From the NCBI RefSeq assembly GCF_009725755.1, contig NZ_WNIJ01000001.1, positions 372,001 to 436,000 of the forward strand: DNA of 64,000 nucleotides, written 5' to 3'. Below the pieces are notes generated by a model, which saw nothing but the letters and a program-made list of their open reading frames with translations, ran no database searches and was not told the origin of the DNA. Position 1 is the first letter of the stretch, and each line of letters opens with the position of its first letter. Of the stretch, positions 36,530 to 44,058 are shown in pieces. Position numbers and translations under genes: made by a program. This DNA comes from Bombella sp. ESL0385 (lineage in GTDB: Bacteria > Pseudomonadota > Alphaproteobacteria > Acetobacterales > Acetobacteraceae).

Positions 36530-36970
36530 ATGACGGATTCAGTATATAGTTTGCTCGGTTATGAGGATGAGGTCCGCCAACTTGGTAAAAAGATTGGTCG
36601 TCTCTCCAAACATGAGCTTTTTTCACAGGATTTGACGCCTTTTCCGAAGGGGAACCCTAAAGTAACCCCACGGCACGAGGCATTTTATTGTGAGATTGAG
36701 GCATCGCATCAATTTTATAAACAGATGGTTAGTTCCATGGAAAGGGAGTTCCATGAGCTATGTGACCGTTTCTCATCGGAGCGTTATTATTCTGTAGATG
36801 CTGATTTTAACCGTTTGATGGTGCAGTTTAATGGTAATTCTGCCAATGATACGTTGGCATCTATGCGGTTTATGAATCGGTTTCTTCTATGTGTGAAGAA
36901 GAATATGCCTTTTGGTGAAGATGATGCCCATGTTCTTTTTGCAAATTATGGCCGCTTGATTACGCGTTGA
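36530..36970 (+). CDS. Hypothetical cytosolic protein, 146 aa
   Basis: Soluble, helical and charged, with no signal or membrane segment. Features: HEAFYCEIEASHQFYKQMV, an amphipathic middle, and MRFMNRFLLCVKK. A GGAGGGGTGTT sequence precedes the ATG. Not recognised; its separation of 63 bp from the previous gene and 36 bp from the next leaves operon membership open. Confidence 0.55.
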   Translation: MTDSVYSLLGYEDEVRQLGKKIGRLSKHELFSQDLTPFPKGNPKVTPRHEAFYCEIEASHQFYKQMVSSMEREFHELCDRFSSERYYSVDADFNRLMVQFNGNSANDTLASMRFMNRFLLCVKKNMPFGEDDAHVLFANYGRLITR

Positions 36971-37006
36971 GATATAGAGACCTAAACGTAGCATGAAGGC
37001 AGCAGC

Positions 37007-37624
37007 GTGACGTTTGATCTGTACACTATATTATATATCATCGCGATAATTGCCGAAGCTATGACCGCTGCCCTTTTGGCTGGAAAATTAGAGATGGACC
37101 TTGTGGGCGTTTTTCTTTTGGGCTGGGTAACGGCCTTAGGGGGTGGGTCTATTCGGGATGTATTGCTAAATCATTATCCATTGTCATGGGTGCGGCATCC
37201 AAGTTATTCTTTAATAACAGGTTTTGCAGCTTTAGCGACTATTGTTGTTGCACGACATATGCATAAATTGCGTAAGTTATTTTTATTTCTCGATGCGATT
37301 GGATTGGTTGTTTTTACAGTAATTGGGTGCCAGATAGCAATAGTAGGGCATTTGTCGCTTATATGTGTAGTTATATCTGGTATGATTACGGGATGTATGG
37401 GGGGTGTTTTGCGGGATATATTATGTAACGATGTCCCGCTTTTGTTTCGTTCTGAATTATATGGGACGGTGTCGGTAAGTACGGCTATTGTCTTTTTGTT
37501 ATGCTCTCATTATATAGATAATAAAAATATTGAACTTATTATAGCTATGATATTTGGTATTACATTTCGGTTATTATCTATTCGATATAATTGGACATTA
37601 CCTCGCTTTACATATCGGTCTTAG
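37007..37624 (+). CDS. UPF0126/TRIC-family membrane protein
   Basis: 205 residues and seven helices in two inverted repeats, each with a glycine/arginine motif: TALGGGSIRDVLLN in the first and GMITGCMGGVLRDILCN in the second. This is the bacterial TRIC/UPF0126 (YadS/YicG) family, homotrimeric monovalent-cation channels. Start is GTG 37007, preceded by AAGGCAGCA. AT content in its second half is higher than in its neighbours. Confidence 0.88.
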   Translation: MTFDLYTILYIIAIIAEAMTAALLAGKLEMDLVGVFLLGWVTALGGGSIRDVLLNHYPLSWVRHPSYSLITGFAALATIVVARHMHKLRKLFLFLDAIGLVVFTVIGCQIAIVGHLSLICVVISGMITGCMGGVLRDILCNDVPLLFRSELYGTVSVSTAIVFLLCSHYIDNKNIELIIAMIFGITFRLLSIRYNWTLPRFTYRS

Positions 37625-37636
37625 AGGAGATTGCGC

Positions 37637-37978
37637 CTAGGTGTGGTTATGGGGGGCGCATAAGATAATAGTAGCACCGCTTAGACAGAGGCTTGCACCG
37701 GCGATATCCCATATGTCGGGTATTGTATGCTCTATGAGCCAGCTCCAAACTAGGCTTATAACAATATAGATTCCGCCATAAAGTGCGTAAGCACGTCCAG
37801 CATGGTCGGAAGGGCTCAATGTTAGTAGAAAAGCAAAGAGACTCAAGGAGAGGCTGCCGGGAATGAGCCATAGGGGGTTTTTATGAAGTTTAATCCATGC
37901 CCAAAATGAAAAACATCCAGCGATTTCAGCACAGGCTGTGAGGCTATAGAGCAATATAGAGCTGAACAGGAGAGGCAT
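37637..37978 (-). CDS. YnfA-family (UPF0060) small membrane protein
   Basis: 113 residues, four helices. The pattern [49 protein letters not shown] and [19 protein letters not shown] (read in parts) is that of YnfA, an SMR-like protein suspected of drug export. Last chromosomal gene before the prophage; converges with the UPF0126 gene 12 bp away. Confidence 0.88.
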   Translation of the reverse strand: MPLLFSSILLYSLTACAEIAGCFSFWAWIKLHKNPLWLIPGSLSLSLFAFLLTLSPSDHAGRAYALYGGIYIVISLVWSWLIEHTIPDIWDIAGASLCLSGATIILCAPHNHT

Positions 37979-38063
37979 AAAAGAGACATAACCAATAAGG
38001 ATGAGGAGGTTTATTATGTAGATACCTTCTTTGTAAAAAGATTGCTATCATGGACGTGGAAGC

Positions 38064-38097
38064 CCGCACTGGACGCTACGGTGTTTGCCCAGTGCGG
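38064..38097. terminator. Hairpin at the prophage left end
   Basis: CCGCACTGG (38064-38072) and CCAGTGCGG (38089-38097) form a perfect 9-bp stem 13 bp beyond the stop of the last phage gene. There is no strong T run on the minus strand, so termination is inferred mostly from position. Confidence 0.5.
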
Positions 38098-38110
38098 AGG
38101 TGGGAGCTAT

Positions 38111-38419
38111 TTAGCGGGGGACGTTGTTGGAGCTAGGCACTGTTGTGGGGTTGGAGACGGTGGACGCCGTGGCTTCTGGGCGTTTTTTCAGGCCGGCTAG
38201 CACTAGGGCCGTGCCGGTGAGGATAGCGGTTGCGCCTGCGATGACCTTGGCGAGGTCGAATTTGACCTTGTTTTCTACAGTCGGGAGCAAGCCGTCTGCG
38301 ACGGAGGAGATTCCCGCCGTGACTTTATCCACATTCGCGGAGCTTTTGCCTGTTGCTGCGGTGAACACGCTCTCACCAGCGGCGATGAGGGCGGAGAGGG
38401 AGGGGGTTGTGTCGGCCAT
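38111..38419 (-). CDS. Phage protein with one membrane helix (holin-like candidate)
   Basis: 102 residues: a small polar N-terminus, a single hydrophobic helix near residues 58-76 (VIAGATAILTGTALVLAGL) and a Ser/Thr/Pro-rich tail. Last gene of the late minus-strand region, next to another small membrane protein. Either could be the holin; this assignment rests on size, membrane helix and position only. Confidence 0.5.
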   Translation of the reverse strand: MADTTPSLSALIAAGESVFTAATGKSSANVDKVTAGISSVADGLLPTVENKVKFDLAKVIAGATAILTGTALVLAGLKKRPEATASTVSNPTTVPSSNNVPR

Positions 38420-38467
38420 GATAGGCTCCTGTTCAATTCTAGTGAGTGATGGTTGGTGAGGGTTCAG

Positions 38468-38716
38468 TCAATGCGGCGGGGAGTCCCGTGCATTGCTGCT
38501 ATTGGCCCGATTGTTGGGTAGGTGGTTGGTCGCCCAGCCTATGTTGAAGGCAAGGATGTTCATCAGCCGGTATGGGACCGTCCAACGCGACCCCGCAGCG
38601 GGTGGGCGGATGATGGTAGAAAGTGCGGCGCATACGATGATGAGTAACGCCGCATAGCCCTGCACGCTATTGGGCAGAGCAGAGAGGATGGATGAGAAAT
38701 CCACACAATCCTCCAA
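38468..38716 (-). CDS. Phage small membrane protein (holin candidate)
   Basis: 82 residues with a hydrophobic segment GYAALLIIVCAALSTII, a short basic loop, then a second weaker one (MNILAFNIGWA) and a polar C-terminus. Class II holin topology is possible. Separated from the upstream fibre-chaperone gene by a terminator, so it may have its own promoter. Confidence 0.5.
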   Translation of the reverse strand: MEDCVDFSSILSALPNSVQGYAALLIIVCAALSTIIRPPAAGSRWTVPYRLMNILAFNIGWATNHLPNNRANSSNARDSPPH

Positions 38717-38721
38717 TGATG

Positions 38722-38755
38722 AAAAGGCCGCCCCTATACGGAGCGGCCCTTTTTA
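38722..38755. terminator. Intrinsic terminator inside the late region
   Basis: GGCCGC (38726-38731) and GCGGCC (38743-38748), extended by AAA/TTT, with CTTTTT on the plus side and CTTTTCATC on the minus side. It would stop transcripts leaving the fibre-chaperone gene at 38759. Confidence 0.75.
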
Positions 38756-38758
38756 TGG

Positions 38759-39367
38759 TCAGGATGGGTTAAGGTCAGCTGGGGCCTCTGGTAAGGCTGT
38801 GCTGGTCGTATCCTTACCCTTGGCGATGGCCGTTAGGGCGCGGATGTAAGCGACACAATCATCAGGCGTATCCTCATTGAAGATGCCGTAATTATTGTAA
38901 ATCTGCATCCGTGCGACGCTTAGTACGGATAAAGCTTGCTGCTTGAGTGCATTAGCAACGGCGGCTTTATCGACAACCCATTGTTGCGTGCTGTCATCCC
39001 AATGGCCGTAAAGGGCTGGTGGAGCGACTGTGACAACATCCGCTGGCAGCGGCCCCGGCTTGGAGATTTGGAAGGCATTCGCATCGGCCTTGCGCCATAC
39101 GGTCTGGCCGATATGGCTCTCCAGCACATTCCATTTCTTATTGACGTTATCGAACACAGCGACTTGGCCGTCATTCGCTGTAGGGGGAGCAAAGCGTGTG
39201 CTGCCAGCGGGCTCGGTAGAGTAGATTTGCACCCAGCCTTCCCATGAGCCTTTATAGACGCCGGTATAAGGGTCGAAGGCATAGAGTGTAATATAGCCGC
39301 TATTTACGGTGAAGCCGTCATCACCGAAGCTAGCGCGTGGTTGGGGCTTGTTGGTATCGTTTGTCAT
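38759..39367 (-). CDS. Tail fibre assembly protein, second cassette
   Basis: 202 residues. The N-terminal half is beta-rich (YITLYAFDPYTGVYKGSWEGW) and the C-terminal ~60 residues are helical: ARMQIYNNYGIFNEDTPDD, then VAYIRALTAIAKGKDTTS. That C-terminus is shared with the protein at 42087-42509, so both are probably tail fibre chaperones, each encoded just after a fibre gene. Its start overlaps the fibre stop by 4 bp. Confidence 0.7.
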   Translation of the reverse strand: MTNDTNKPQPRASFGDDGFTVNSGYITLYAFDPYTGVYKGSWEGWVQIYSTEPAGSTRFAPPTANDGQVAVFDNVNKKWNVLESHIGQTVWRKADANAFQISKPGPLPADVVTVAPPALYGHWDDSTQQWVVDKAAVANALKQQALSVLSVARMQIYNNYGIFNEDTPDDCVAYIRALTAIAKGKDTTSTALPEAPADLNPS

Positions 39368-40380
39368 TTAACGGGTAATCCTGCATAGATGATGGGTAAG
39401 TAATTGCGGTTTTTAGGCCGCGTCACAGCCACCTGCGCCCATGCGTTATCTGGGGCGGGGGTGTGAATATCGAAGAAGCTGCTTTGGAAAGGGTTAGAGA
39501 CACCCGGTTTGCTGGGGTAATGGCCAGCGGCTGGTTGCTCTAACCCGGCTGCTCGGAAGTCGCCGGAGAAGAATACCGGGATGCCCACCCGGCCCCCAAT
39601 GGTGGAGGTGCCAGCGGCGGCGGAGCCTTCCTGATAAGAGGCAAAGCCGCGCGTTGGGCCGTCTGGGTCGTTATAACCGCTAGGGTCGTACCCGCGGATG
39701 AAGAGCCCGCAATCATTGGGGAGGAAGCCGCTTGGGTAGATTTTAGCAAGCTCGGGATAGACGTCCATCGGAAAGGATGAGCCATCACGCACGCGCCAGT
39801 TCTCCGGTGGGCTTGTGCCAGCAAAATAGGCGATAACCCCCGCAGCAAGGCCACCAGTGGAGGGCGCAGGAGGTTCAGCAAGTTTCTGCTCCACGCTGCT
39901 CATGCGCTGGGTCAGGGCGGTATCTGCCTGCTCCCGCGCGGTGGTCTCGGTTGTGAGGTCGGTTTGCTTTGCGTAGCCTGAAAGGTCCGGGGGAGCCGGG
40001 ATAGTGGCACTCACCTGATTGATGCGTTGCTCAAGAGCAGTATCAGCGGCCTGGCGTGCGGTTGCCTCGGTGGTTAAGTCGGCTTGTTTAGCTAATCCCT
40101 CAATGGAGGGAAGCTGAATCCCCTCAATCGCCTGCGTTATATGTTGGGCGAGCTGTTGGGATGTAACAAGGCCGGATATATCGGGGAGGTCGCTCTTTTT
40201 GGCGTAAGCGGAGAGGTCTGGAGCTGCTATGTTGCCCCCGCCCAGAGAGCTAGCGGGGAACAGCCCGACCACGCTGCCTTGGAGGCCAAGCACGCGGTCC
40301 CCGGCCTGAGGTGCGCTCAAGGTTGGCAGGTCCGGCACGCGGACGCGCCCGCCTTCATTGCTGACGGTCATGCTCGTCAT
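39364..40380 (-). CDS. Tail fibre protein with collar-type C-terminus, second cassette
   Basis: 338 residues. Residues ~60-165 contain coiled-coil repeats with DLTTEATARQAADTALEQRI and a second near copy (TTETTAREQADTALTQRM). The C-terminal half has the phage tail-collar pattern: AYFAGTSPPENWRVRDGSSF, PNDCGLFIRGYDPSG and GFASYQEGSAAAG. Such proteins bind the host surface. Overlaps both neighbours by 4 bp. Confidence 0.8.
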   Translation of the reverse strand: MTSMTVSNEGGRVRVPDLPTLSAPQAGDRVLGLQGSVVGLFPASSLGGGNIAAPDLSAYAKKSDLPDISGLVTSQQLAQHITQAIEGIQLPSIEGLAKQADLTTEATARQAADTALEQRINQVSATIPAPPDLSGYAKQTDLTTETTAREQADTALTQRMSSVEQKLAEPPAPSTGGLAAGVIAYFAGTSPPENWRVRDGSSFPMDVYPELAKIYPSGFLPNDCGLFIRGYDPSGYNDPDGPTRGFASYQEGSAAAGTSTIGGRVGIPVFFSGDFRAAGLEQPAAGHYPSKPGVSNPFQSSFFDIHTPAPDNAWAQVAVTRPKNRNYLPIIYAGLPVK

Positions 40381-40805
40381 AGGGTGAGAATCCTTCCATC
40401 AGGGAGGGTGAGGTTATCGGGCTGGATGGCCGCATGGTCAGGCGGAGGAAGGCTGGCCTGCACAGCATCGACCGACCCGGCATCATCCAACACGGTGATG
40501 CGTAAGGTGCGGACATAACGGCGGCCTGTGCTGGTCTCGAGCGTCATGGTGATGCTCTGTGTGCCGGGGGTTCCCCCTTGCAGCCCGATGGTGGCGAGCG
40601 TGTTGGAGAGGGCGGACCATAATAATTTCAGCCCTGTCTCTTGCGGCACATCCACCGTAAGGCGGATGACCATCTCGCCCGGTTCGCAGCAGAACGGGCT
40701 AAGATAGAGGCTGTAATCCAACGCATCGCCACGGTTCTTGCTGGGGAAGCCTTGGATGATGGCCTCTTTAGAAGGGTAAAGGGAGCGCGCCGAACATGGC
40801 ATCAT
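40377..40805 (-). CDS. Phage fibre/tail adaptor-like protein
   Basis: 142 residues, begins MMPCSARSLYPSKEA; middle has DALDYSLYLSPFCCEPGEM, then a beta-rich half ending LPDGRILTL. Its place between the lysozyme-like gene and the fibre gene, with 4-bp overlaps on both sides, suggests a fibre-attachment or adaptor role. Family recognition is weak. Confidence 0.55.
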   Translation of the reverse strand: MMPCSARSLYPSKEAIIQGFPSKNRGDALDYSLYLSPFCCEPGEMVIRLTVDVPQETGLKLLWSALSNTLATIGLQGGTPGTQSITMTLETSTGRRYVRTLRITVLDDAGSVDAVQASLPPPDHAAIQPDNLTLPDGRILTL

Positions 40806-41215
40806 GTCATAACGTCCTTCTGCATGTCTGACGCCACTTGAAGCACCAAGCCACCATAGGGGTTCTGGCCGTTTTCGAAGCGGATAATGGCGTTCATGAG
40901 GCCAGAGAGTAAGCGGGGCGTGGGTTGTCCGAGCGTCTCATCAGGCTCCACGCCAAGCGCATGAGACACGCCCTCAATGTAAGATGAGGTGTCATTCTCG
41001 GTCGGGGGGGCCCACTTGCTGATGATGCCCGTTACGGTGTCGATATGGTAGCGCAGAATGTAGCGAATAAGCTGGTCACGCAGAGCCTCAAGCCCTGCCT
41101 CTGGCGTGGGGAAGCGTGCAAAGCGCGCGTTAGGCCCCGGCTCTAGCACCGCGCCGGGTTGGTGGGCAAAGTTGAGATTGCCGGGGTTGTTATTGCGGAT
41201 GCCGCGTGGTGTCAT
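40802..41215 (-). CDS. Lysozyme-like virion/endolysin protein
   Basis: 137 residues. The N-terminal RGIRNNNPGNLNFAHQPGA is the hallmark of the P5-type structural lytic protein family, followed by FARFPTPEAGLEALRDQL and TGIISKWAPPTENDTSSYI. These proteins cleave peptidoglycan or are degenerate lysozymes. The position between the spanin/coiled-coil genes and the fibres makes it the best endolysin candidate in the window. Confidence 0.72.
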   Translation of the reverse strand: MTPRGIRNNNPGNLNFAHQPGAVLEPGPNARFARFPTPEAGLEALRDQLIRYILRYHIDTVTGIISKWAPPTENDTSSYIEGVSHALGVEPDETLGQPTPRLLSGLMNAIIRFENGQNPYGGLVLQVASDMQKDVMT

Positions 41216-41216
41216 G

Positions 41217-41519
41217 TTACCCTCCGAAAAGATGAGGGTTGAGCGTATGAATAAGCTGATACAGCCCCACTGCTACGCCACCGCCAAAGGCCGCGCTGCC
41301 TGTGATGGCGGCGGTAATGAGGCGGGAGCGTGTGGAGATAGTGGCGGCAATCTGGTTGCTTAATGCCTCAATCCCTGCGCGTTGTTCACGGGCGAGATTG
41401 TCGATTTTGTCGCTAAGCTTTGTGATGTCGTCATCATGGCGTGCCTGTACGGCCTCTAACGCTGCCACGCGCTCATTAAGCGGCGCATAGGGCGGGGCCG
41501 TGGGGAGTTGGTCGGTCAT
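41217..41519 (-). CDS. Coiled-coil membrane protein, XhlA-like
   Basis: 100 residues: a coiled coil (LNERVAALEAVQARHDDDIT... about 15-65) and a C-terminal membrane helix (ITGSAAFGGGVAVGLYQLI). This layout resembles haemolysin XhlA-type holin partners found beside phage lysis genes. The lysozyme-like gene follows after 1 bp. Confidence 0.6.
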   Translation of the reverse strand: MTDQLPTAPPYAPLNERVAALEAVQARHDDDITKLSDKIDNLAREQRAGIEALSNQIAATISTRSRLITAAITGSAAFGGGVAVGLYQLIHTLNPHLFGG

Positions 41520-41541
41520 TTTATCCTCTTGCTATAAAAAA

Positions 41542-41560
41542 ACCGCCCTTGAAGGGCGGT
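41542..41560 (-). terminator. Strong intrinsic terminator after the spanin pair
   Basis: ACCGCCCTT-G-AAGGGCGGT is a perfect 9-bp stem. On the minus strand it is followed by a run of seven T, so it stops transcripts coming from the spanin and baseplate genes. The lysozyme/fibre genes beyond it need read-through, antitermination or their own promoter. Confidence 0.85.
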
Positions 41561-41586
41561 CTGTATCGTCTGGCAGGGTGGTGTGT

Positions 41587-41841
41587 TTATGGGGGGCAAG
41601 CCGCGCGTAGCTCTTTGCGCTCATTTGCGTAATCGGTGAGGAAGAGCGGCACTTCTGTGAGGTCGGGATGAGTGCGTAGCTCGCGCGCTAGAGCGGCTTG
41701 TTCTTGGGGCGTGTAGGCTACAAGGGGCGGGCAAAGCGGGCGCAATGTGGGTTGGGCTGCGCATCCGCCTAACAGAGCGCATACTACTGCTGCGATGAGG
41801 GCTGCTACTGCCAGAGCGGGGGCGTAATCACGCTTGGGCAT
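41587..41841 (-). CDS. Rz1-like outer-membrane spanin lipoprotein
   Basis: 84 residues with a hydrophobic signal and lipobox LLGGCAAQ (Cys about residue 27), then a Pro-containing mature part (PTLRPLCPPLVAYTPQEQ). Its ATG overlaps the stop of the gene before (TAATG), as in Rz/Rz1 pairs. Together they would fuse inner and outer membranes during lysis. Confidence 0.65.
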   Translation of the reverse strand: MPKRDYAPALAVAALIAAVVCALLGGCAAQPTLRPLCPPLVAYTPQEQAALARELRTHPDLTEVPLFLTDYANERKELRAACPP

Positions 41842-42074
41842 TAGAAGGCTCCTTTATCCAGCGTATCGAGTAGCTGATTATCGGTGCGGATGCCATTGGT
41901 GCGGGCATTGAGCATGGCGTGTGCGGCCTGCGTGGCCGCATTGGCGTTGGCCGTGGTGCGCTGGCTTGTATCCACGCGCGCGCTATTACGCCCCGCCCGG
42001 TTAGCGTACCAAATCAACCCGCCCAAAAAGCCCAGCACCGCCAGCAGGAAGCTACAGGCAGCGTAGAGATTCAT
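41841..42074 (-). CDS. Short Rz-like inner-membrane spanin candidate
   Basis: 77 residues: an N-terminal helix (ACSFLLAVLGFLGGLIWYA) and an Ala/Asn/Thr-rich helical periplasmic part. It pairs with the Rz1-like lipoprotein by overlap. It is shorter than most Rz proteins, so the call is tentative. Confidence 0.55.
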   Translation of the reverse strand: MNLYAACSFLLAVLGFLGGLIWYANRAGRNSARVDTSQRTTANANAATQAAHAMLNARTNGIRTDNQLLDTLDKGAF

Positions 42075-42086
42075 GGGGGTTCCTTG

Positions 42087-42509
42087 TTATGCTGTTGGTT
42101 CGCTAGGGGCTGTGGGGAGGGTTTTGCTGGTGGTGTCGGTGCCGTTCACAATAGCCATTAAGGCTTTTATGTAGGCGACCCAGTTATCAGGCGTAGGCTC
42201 ACCAATGATGCCGTAATTGTTATAAACAATCTGGCGTGCGGCTTGCAGAGCGGAGGTCGCTTGGGCTTTGAGCGGCGGCGGCGGCGGCACATACGGAACA
42301 ATCTTGCCATCTTGCACAGCCTGCCCGCACGGTTGCCGCGCTTCCCATTGCGCTGGCGTGAGAGGGAGTAGCTCTGAGGCGGGTGGGAACCCGTCTAAAT
42401 TGCTGTAAAATCCCATGTCAAACCACCCCGTAACAGGGGTCGGCTGGGTGGCCGAGTGGTCGTAACTGGCGTAATAACGCGCCGGATAAAGATTCTGATA
42501 ATTGCTCAT
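42087..42509 (-). CDS. Tail fibre assembly protein, first cassette
   Basis: About 140 residues from ATG 42509, which overlaps the fibre stop as ATGA. N-terminal beta part with YDHSATQPTPVTGWFDMG, a PPPPP hinge (VPYVPPPPPLKAQA) and the C-terminal helical unit ARQIVYNNYGIIGEPTPDN / VAYIKALMAIVNGTDTTS shared with the second cassette chaperone at 38759. Probably folds the fibre encoded just upstream. Confidence 0.75.
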   Translation of the reverse strand: MSNYQNLYPARYYASYDHSATQPTPVTGWFDMGFYSNLDGFPPASELLPLTPAQWEARQPCGQAVQDGKIVPYVPPPPPLKAQATSALQAARQIVYNNYGIIGEPTPDNWVAYIKALMAIVNGTDTTSKTLPTAPSEPTA

Positions 42510-43372
42510 TGCATAACTCCTATTGCGATAACCTGTAACGTCCACTGAGCACCGGAGGTATTAACCTCCCCGCCTTTGGCGTAGGCGGGTTGAAAGGAAA
42601 ATCCAGTATTATTGATATGCGGCGTGGCGGTGTTGAGATAAACGCCTATCGGAGCGAAACGGGAGACGTAATTCCCACCCGTTTCGCGGGTAATTGCGAT
42701 TGAAATTACAGGGATAGTGCCCGGTGTGAATGAAGCCGGGAACGAAACCCACGCCTCGTTACCGTAGCCTACGCCGGTTTGTCCTGTAGCCACAAACGCC
42801 TGAATCACCACACGGCCCGTTAAGTTCGGTCCAATCACCTCTGGCAACACGCCACCTCCGGCGCGGTTAATCGGCCCGGTGATAGTGCCGCCAGAGAGGG
42901 GCAGCAACCCCGCCTCTGCCGCCTGTGCCCGCTGCGTCTCCTGTTGAAGGGCGGCGGCTGTGGCGTAATTTCCTAGCGGGTCTAGCCAGCCATTCATGCT
43001 CTGGCTGGGGTCGTTGGTGTTATTGTCTGCCGTGCAGATGAGAAAACGCCCTGCGATGGTAGGGTGTGCGATGGTTGCACCTACAGGATAGCCGTTAATA
43101 GTGGCGGCATAATCGGCAGAGAAAGGGTGTAACATCCCTAGTTCTGCTGTGCGGGCCGCGCGTGAGAGCATATTGAGGATGCCATTCATGTCCTCGCCAT
43201 AAGGCGGCACGCCACCGGCGGCAATGGGGGTCATGGTCGCTTTGGGGAAGCCCAGAGCCATGCTCGCTCGGCCAATAGTGGTTGCTGATTGCGGAATGGT
43301 CGCAATGGTGGAGCTATCGGCCTGCTCTGCCCACGGGGTGGCGAAGAGGGGCCGGGTATCGGTCTGTTTCAT
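42506..43372 (-). CDS. Tail fibre protein, first cassette
   Basis: 288 residues. The N-terminal 100 residues (PLFATPWAEQADSSTIATIP, GGVPPYGEDMNGILNMLSRA) are the phage-attachment part common in tail fibres that follow DUF2612 proteins. A helix with QQETQRAQAAEAGLLPLSGG leads to a beta-rich distal half with no known receptor-binding fold. Overlaps DUF2612 and the chaperone by 4 bp each. Confidence 0.78.
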   Translation of the reverse strand: MKQTDTRPLFATPWAEQADSSTIATIPQSATTIGRASMALGFPKATMTPIAAGGVPPYGEDMNGILNMLSRAARTAELGMLHPFSADYAATINGYPVGATIAHPTIAGRFLICTADNNTNDPSQSMNGWLDPLGNYATAAALQQETQRAQAAEAGLLPLSGGTITGPINRAGGGVLPEVIGPNLTGRVVIQAFVATGQTGVGYGNEAWVSFPASFTPGTIPVISIAITRETGGNYVSRFAPIGVYLNTATPHINNTGFSFQPAYAKGGEVNTSGAQWTLQVIAIGVMQ

Positions 43373-44058
43373 GGAATGTAAACTCGCTGATAAAGGATGT
43401 GGACACCTGCGGGGCGGGGGAGGGCGCCGCTTTGCTGGATAAGGGTGACATCAAGGGGAGAGAGGTCCCAGTTGTGGCAAATCGTCATCGTACCATTGGC
43501 AGACCCTAAGGAGCTGTCGCCGAAAAAGATGCCGTTTTCGAAGGTTTGAGGGCCTTTGGTAGGGCCGTGCGCCTCTGTAAAGCCGAGATAGTCATCGGCG
43601 GGAGTACCCTCGGAGAGGTAAATGACCTTACCATTCCCGCCAAAGAGGCGCATGAGGATGGCATTACTTTGCGCGATGGAGCCGTTGGAGATGTTAGCCG
43701 CCGCCTTGGCGAAGATAAGCCGCCGGAAGGCCTCATCAGTGAGGGCATAATTCTCGGTGATGCTCTTGCCGGTATAAAAGATGCCATCTTCAAAAGGGCG
43801 TGCTGAATTGGTGCCGTCATCAGCCTCATCAAAGCCGATGAATTGCGGTTGACTGACCTTCTGGACGCGCTGGGCTCCAACAATGCGGCCCCATACATCC
43901 AGCCCCCATCCTGTGGCGGTAAGGGGGTTCCAGACGCGTTGTTGGAAGGTCTCAATGAGGCTCTGTGGGTCTATGGCCGCATTGAAGTAACCAATAATGC
44001 CGGTGAGGGCGGGGCTGTTGGCATATTGCGCTAAGATGGTCTCGCGTATGTCGATCAT
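43369..44058 (-). CDS. DUF2612 baseplate/tail protein
   Basis: 229 residues. ILAQYANSPALTGIIGYFNAA at the start, LDVWGRIVGAQRVQ and FRRLIFAKAAANISNGSIAQ are DUF2612 features (gpI-like wedge protein linking gpJ to fibres). Overlaps gpJ by 4 bp. Intact. Confidence 0.87.
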   Translation of the reverse strand: MIDIRETILAQYANSPALTGIIGYFNAAIDPQSLIETFQQRVWNPLTATGWGLDVWGRIVGAQRVQKVSQPQFIGFDEADDGTNSARPFEDGIFYTGKSITENYALTDEAFRRLIFAKAAANISNGSIAQSNAILMRLFGGNGKVIYLSEGTPADDYLGFTEAHGPTKGPQTFENGIFFGDSSLGSANGTMTICHNWDLSPLDVTLIQQSGALPRPAGVHILYQRVYIP

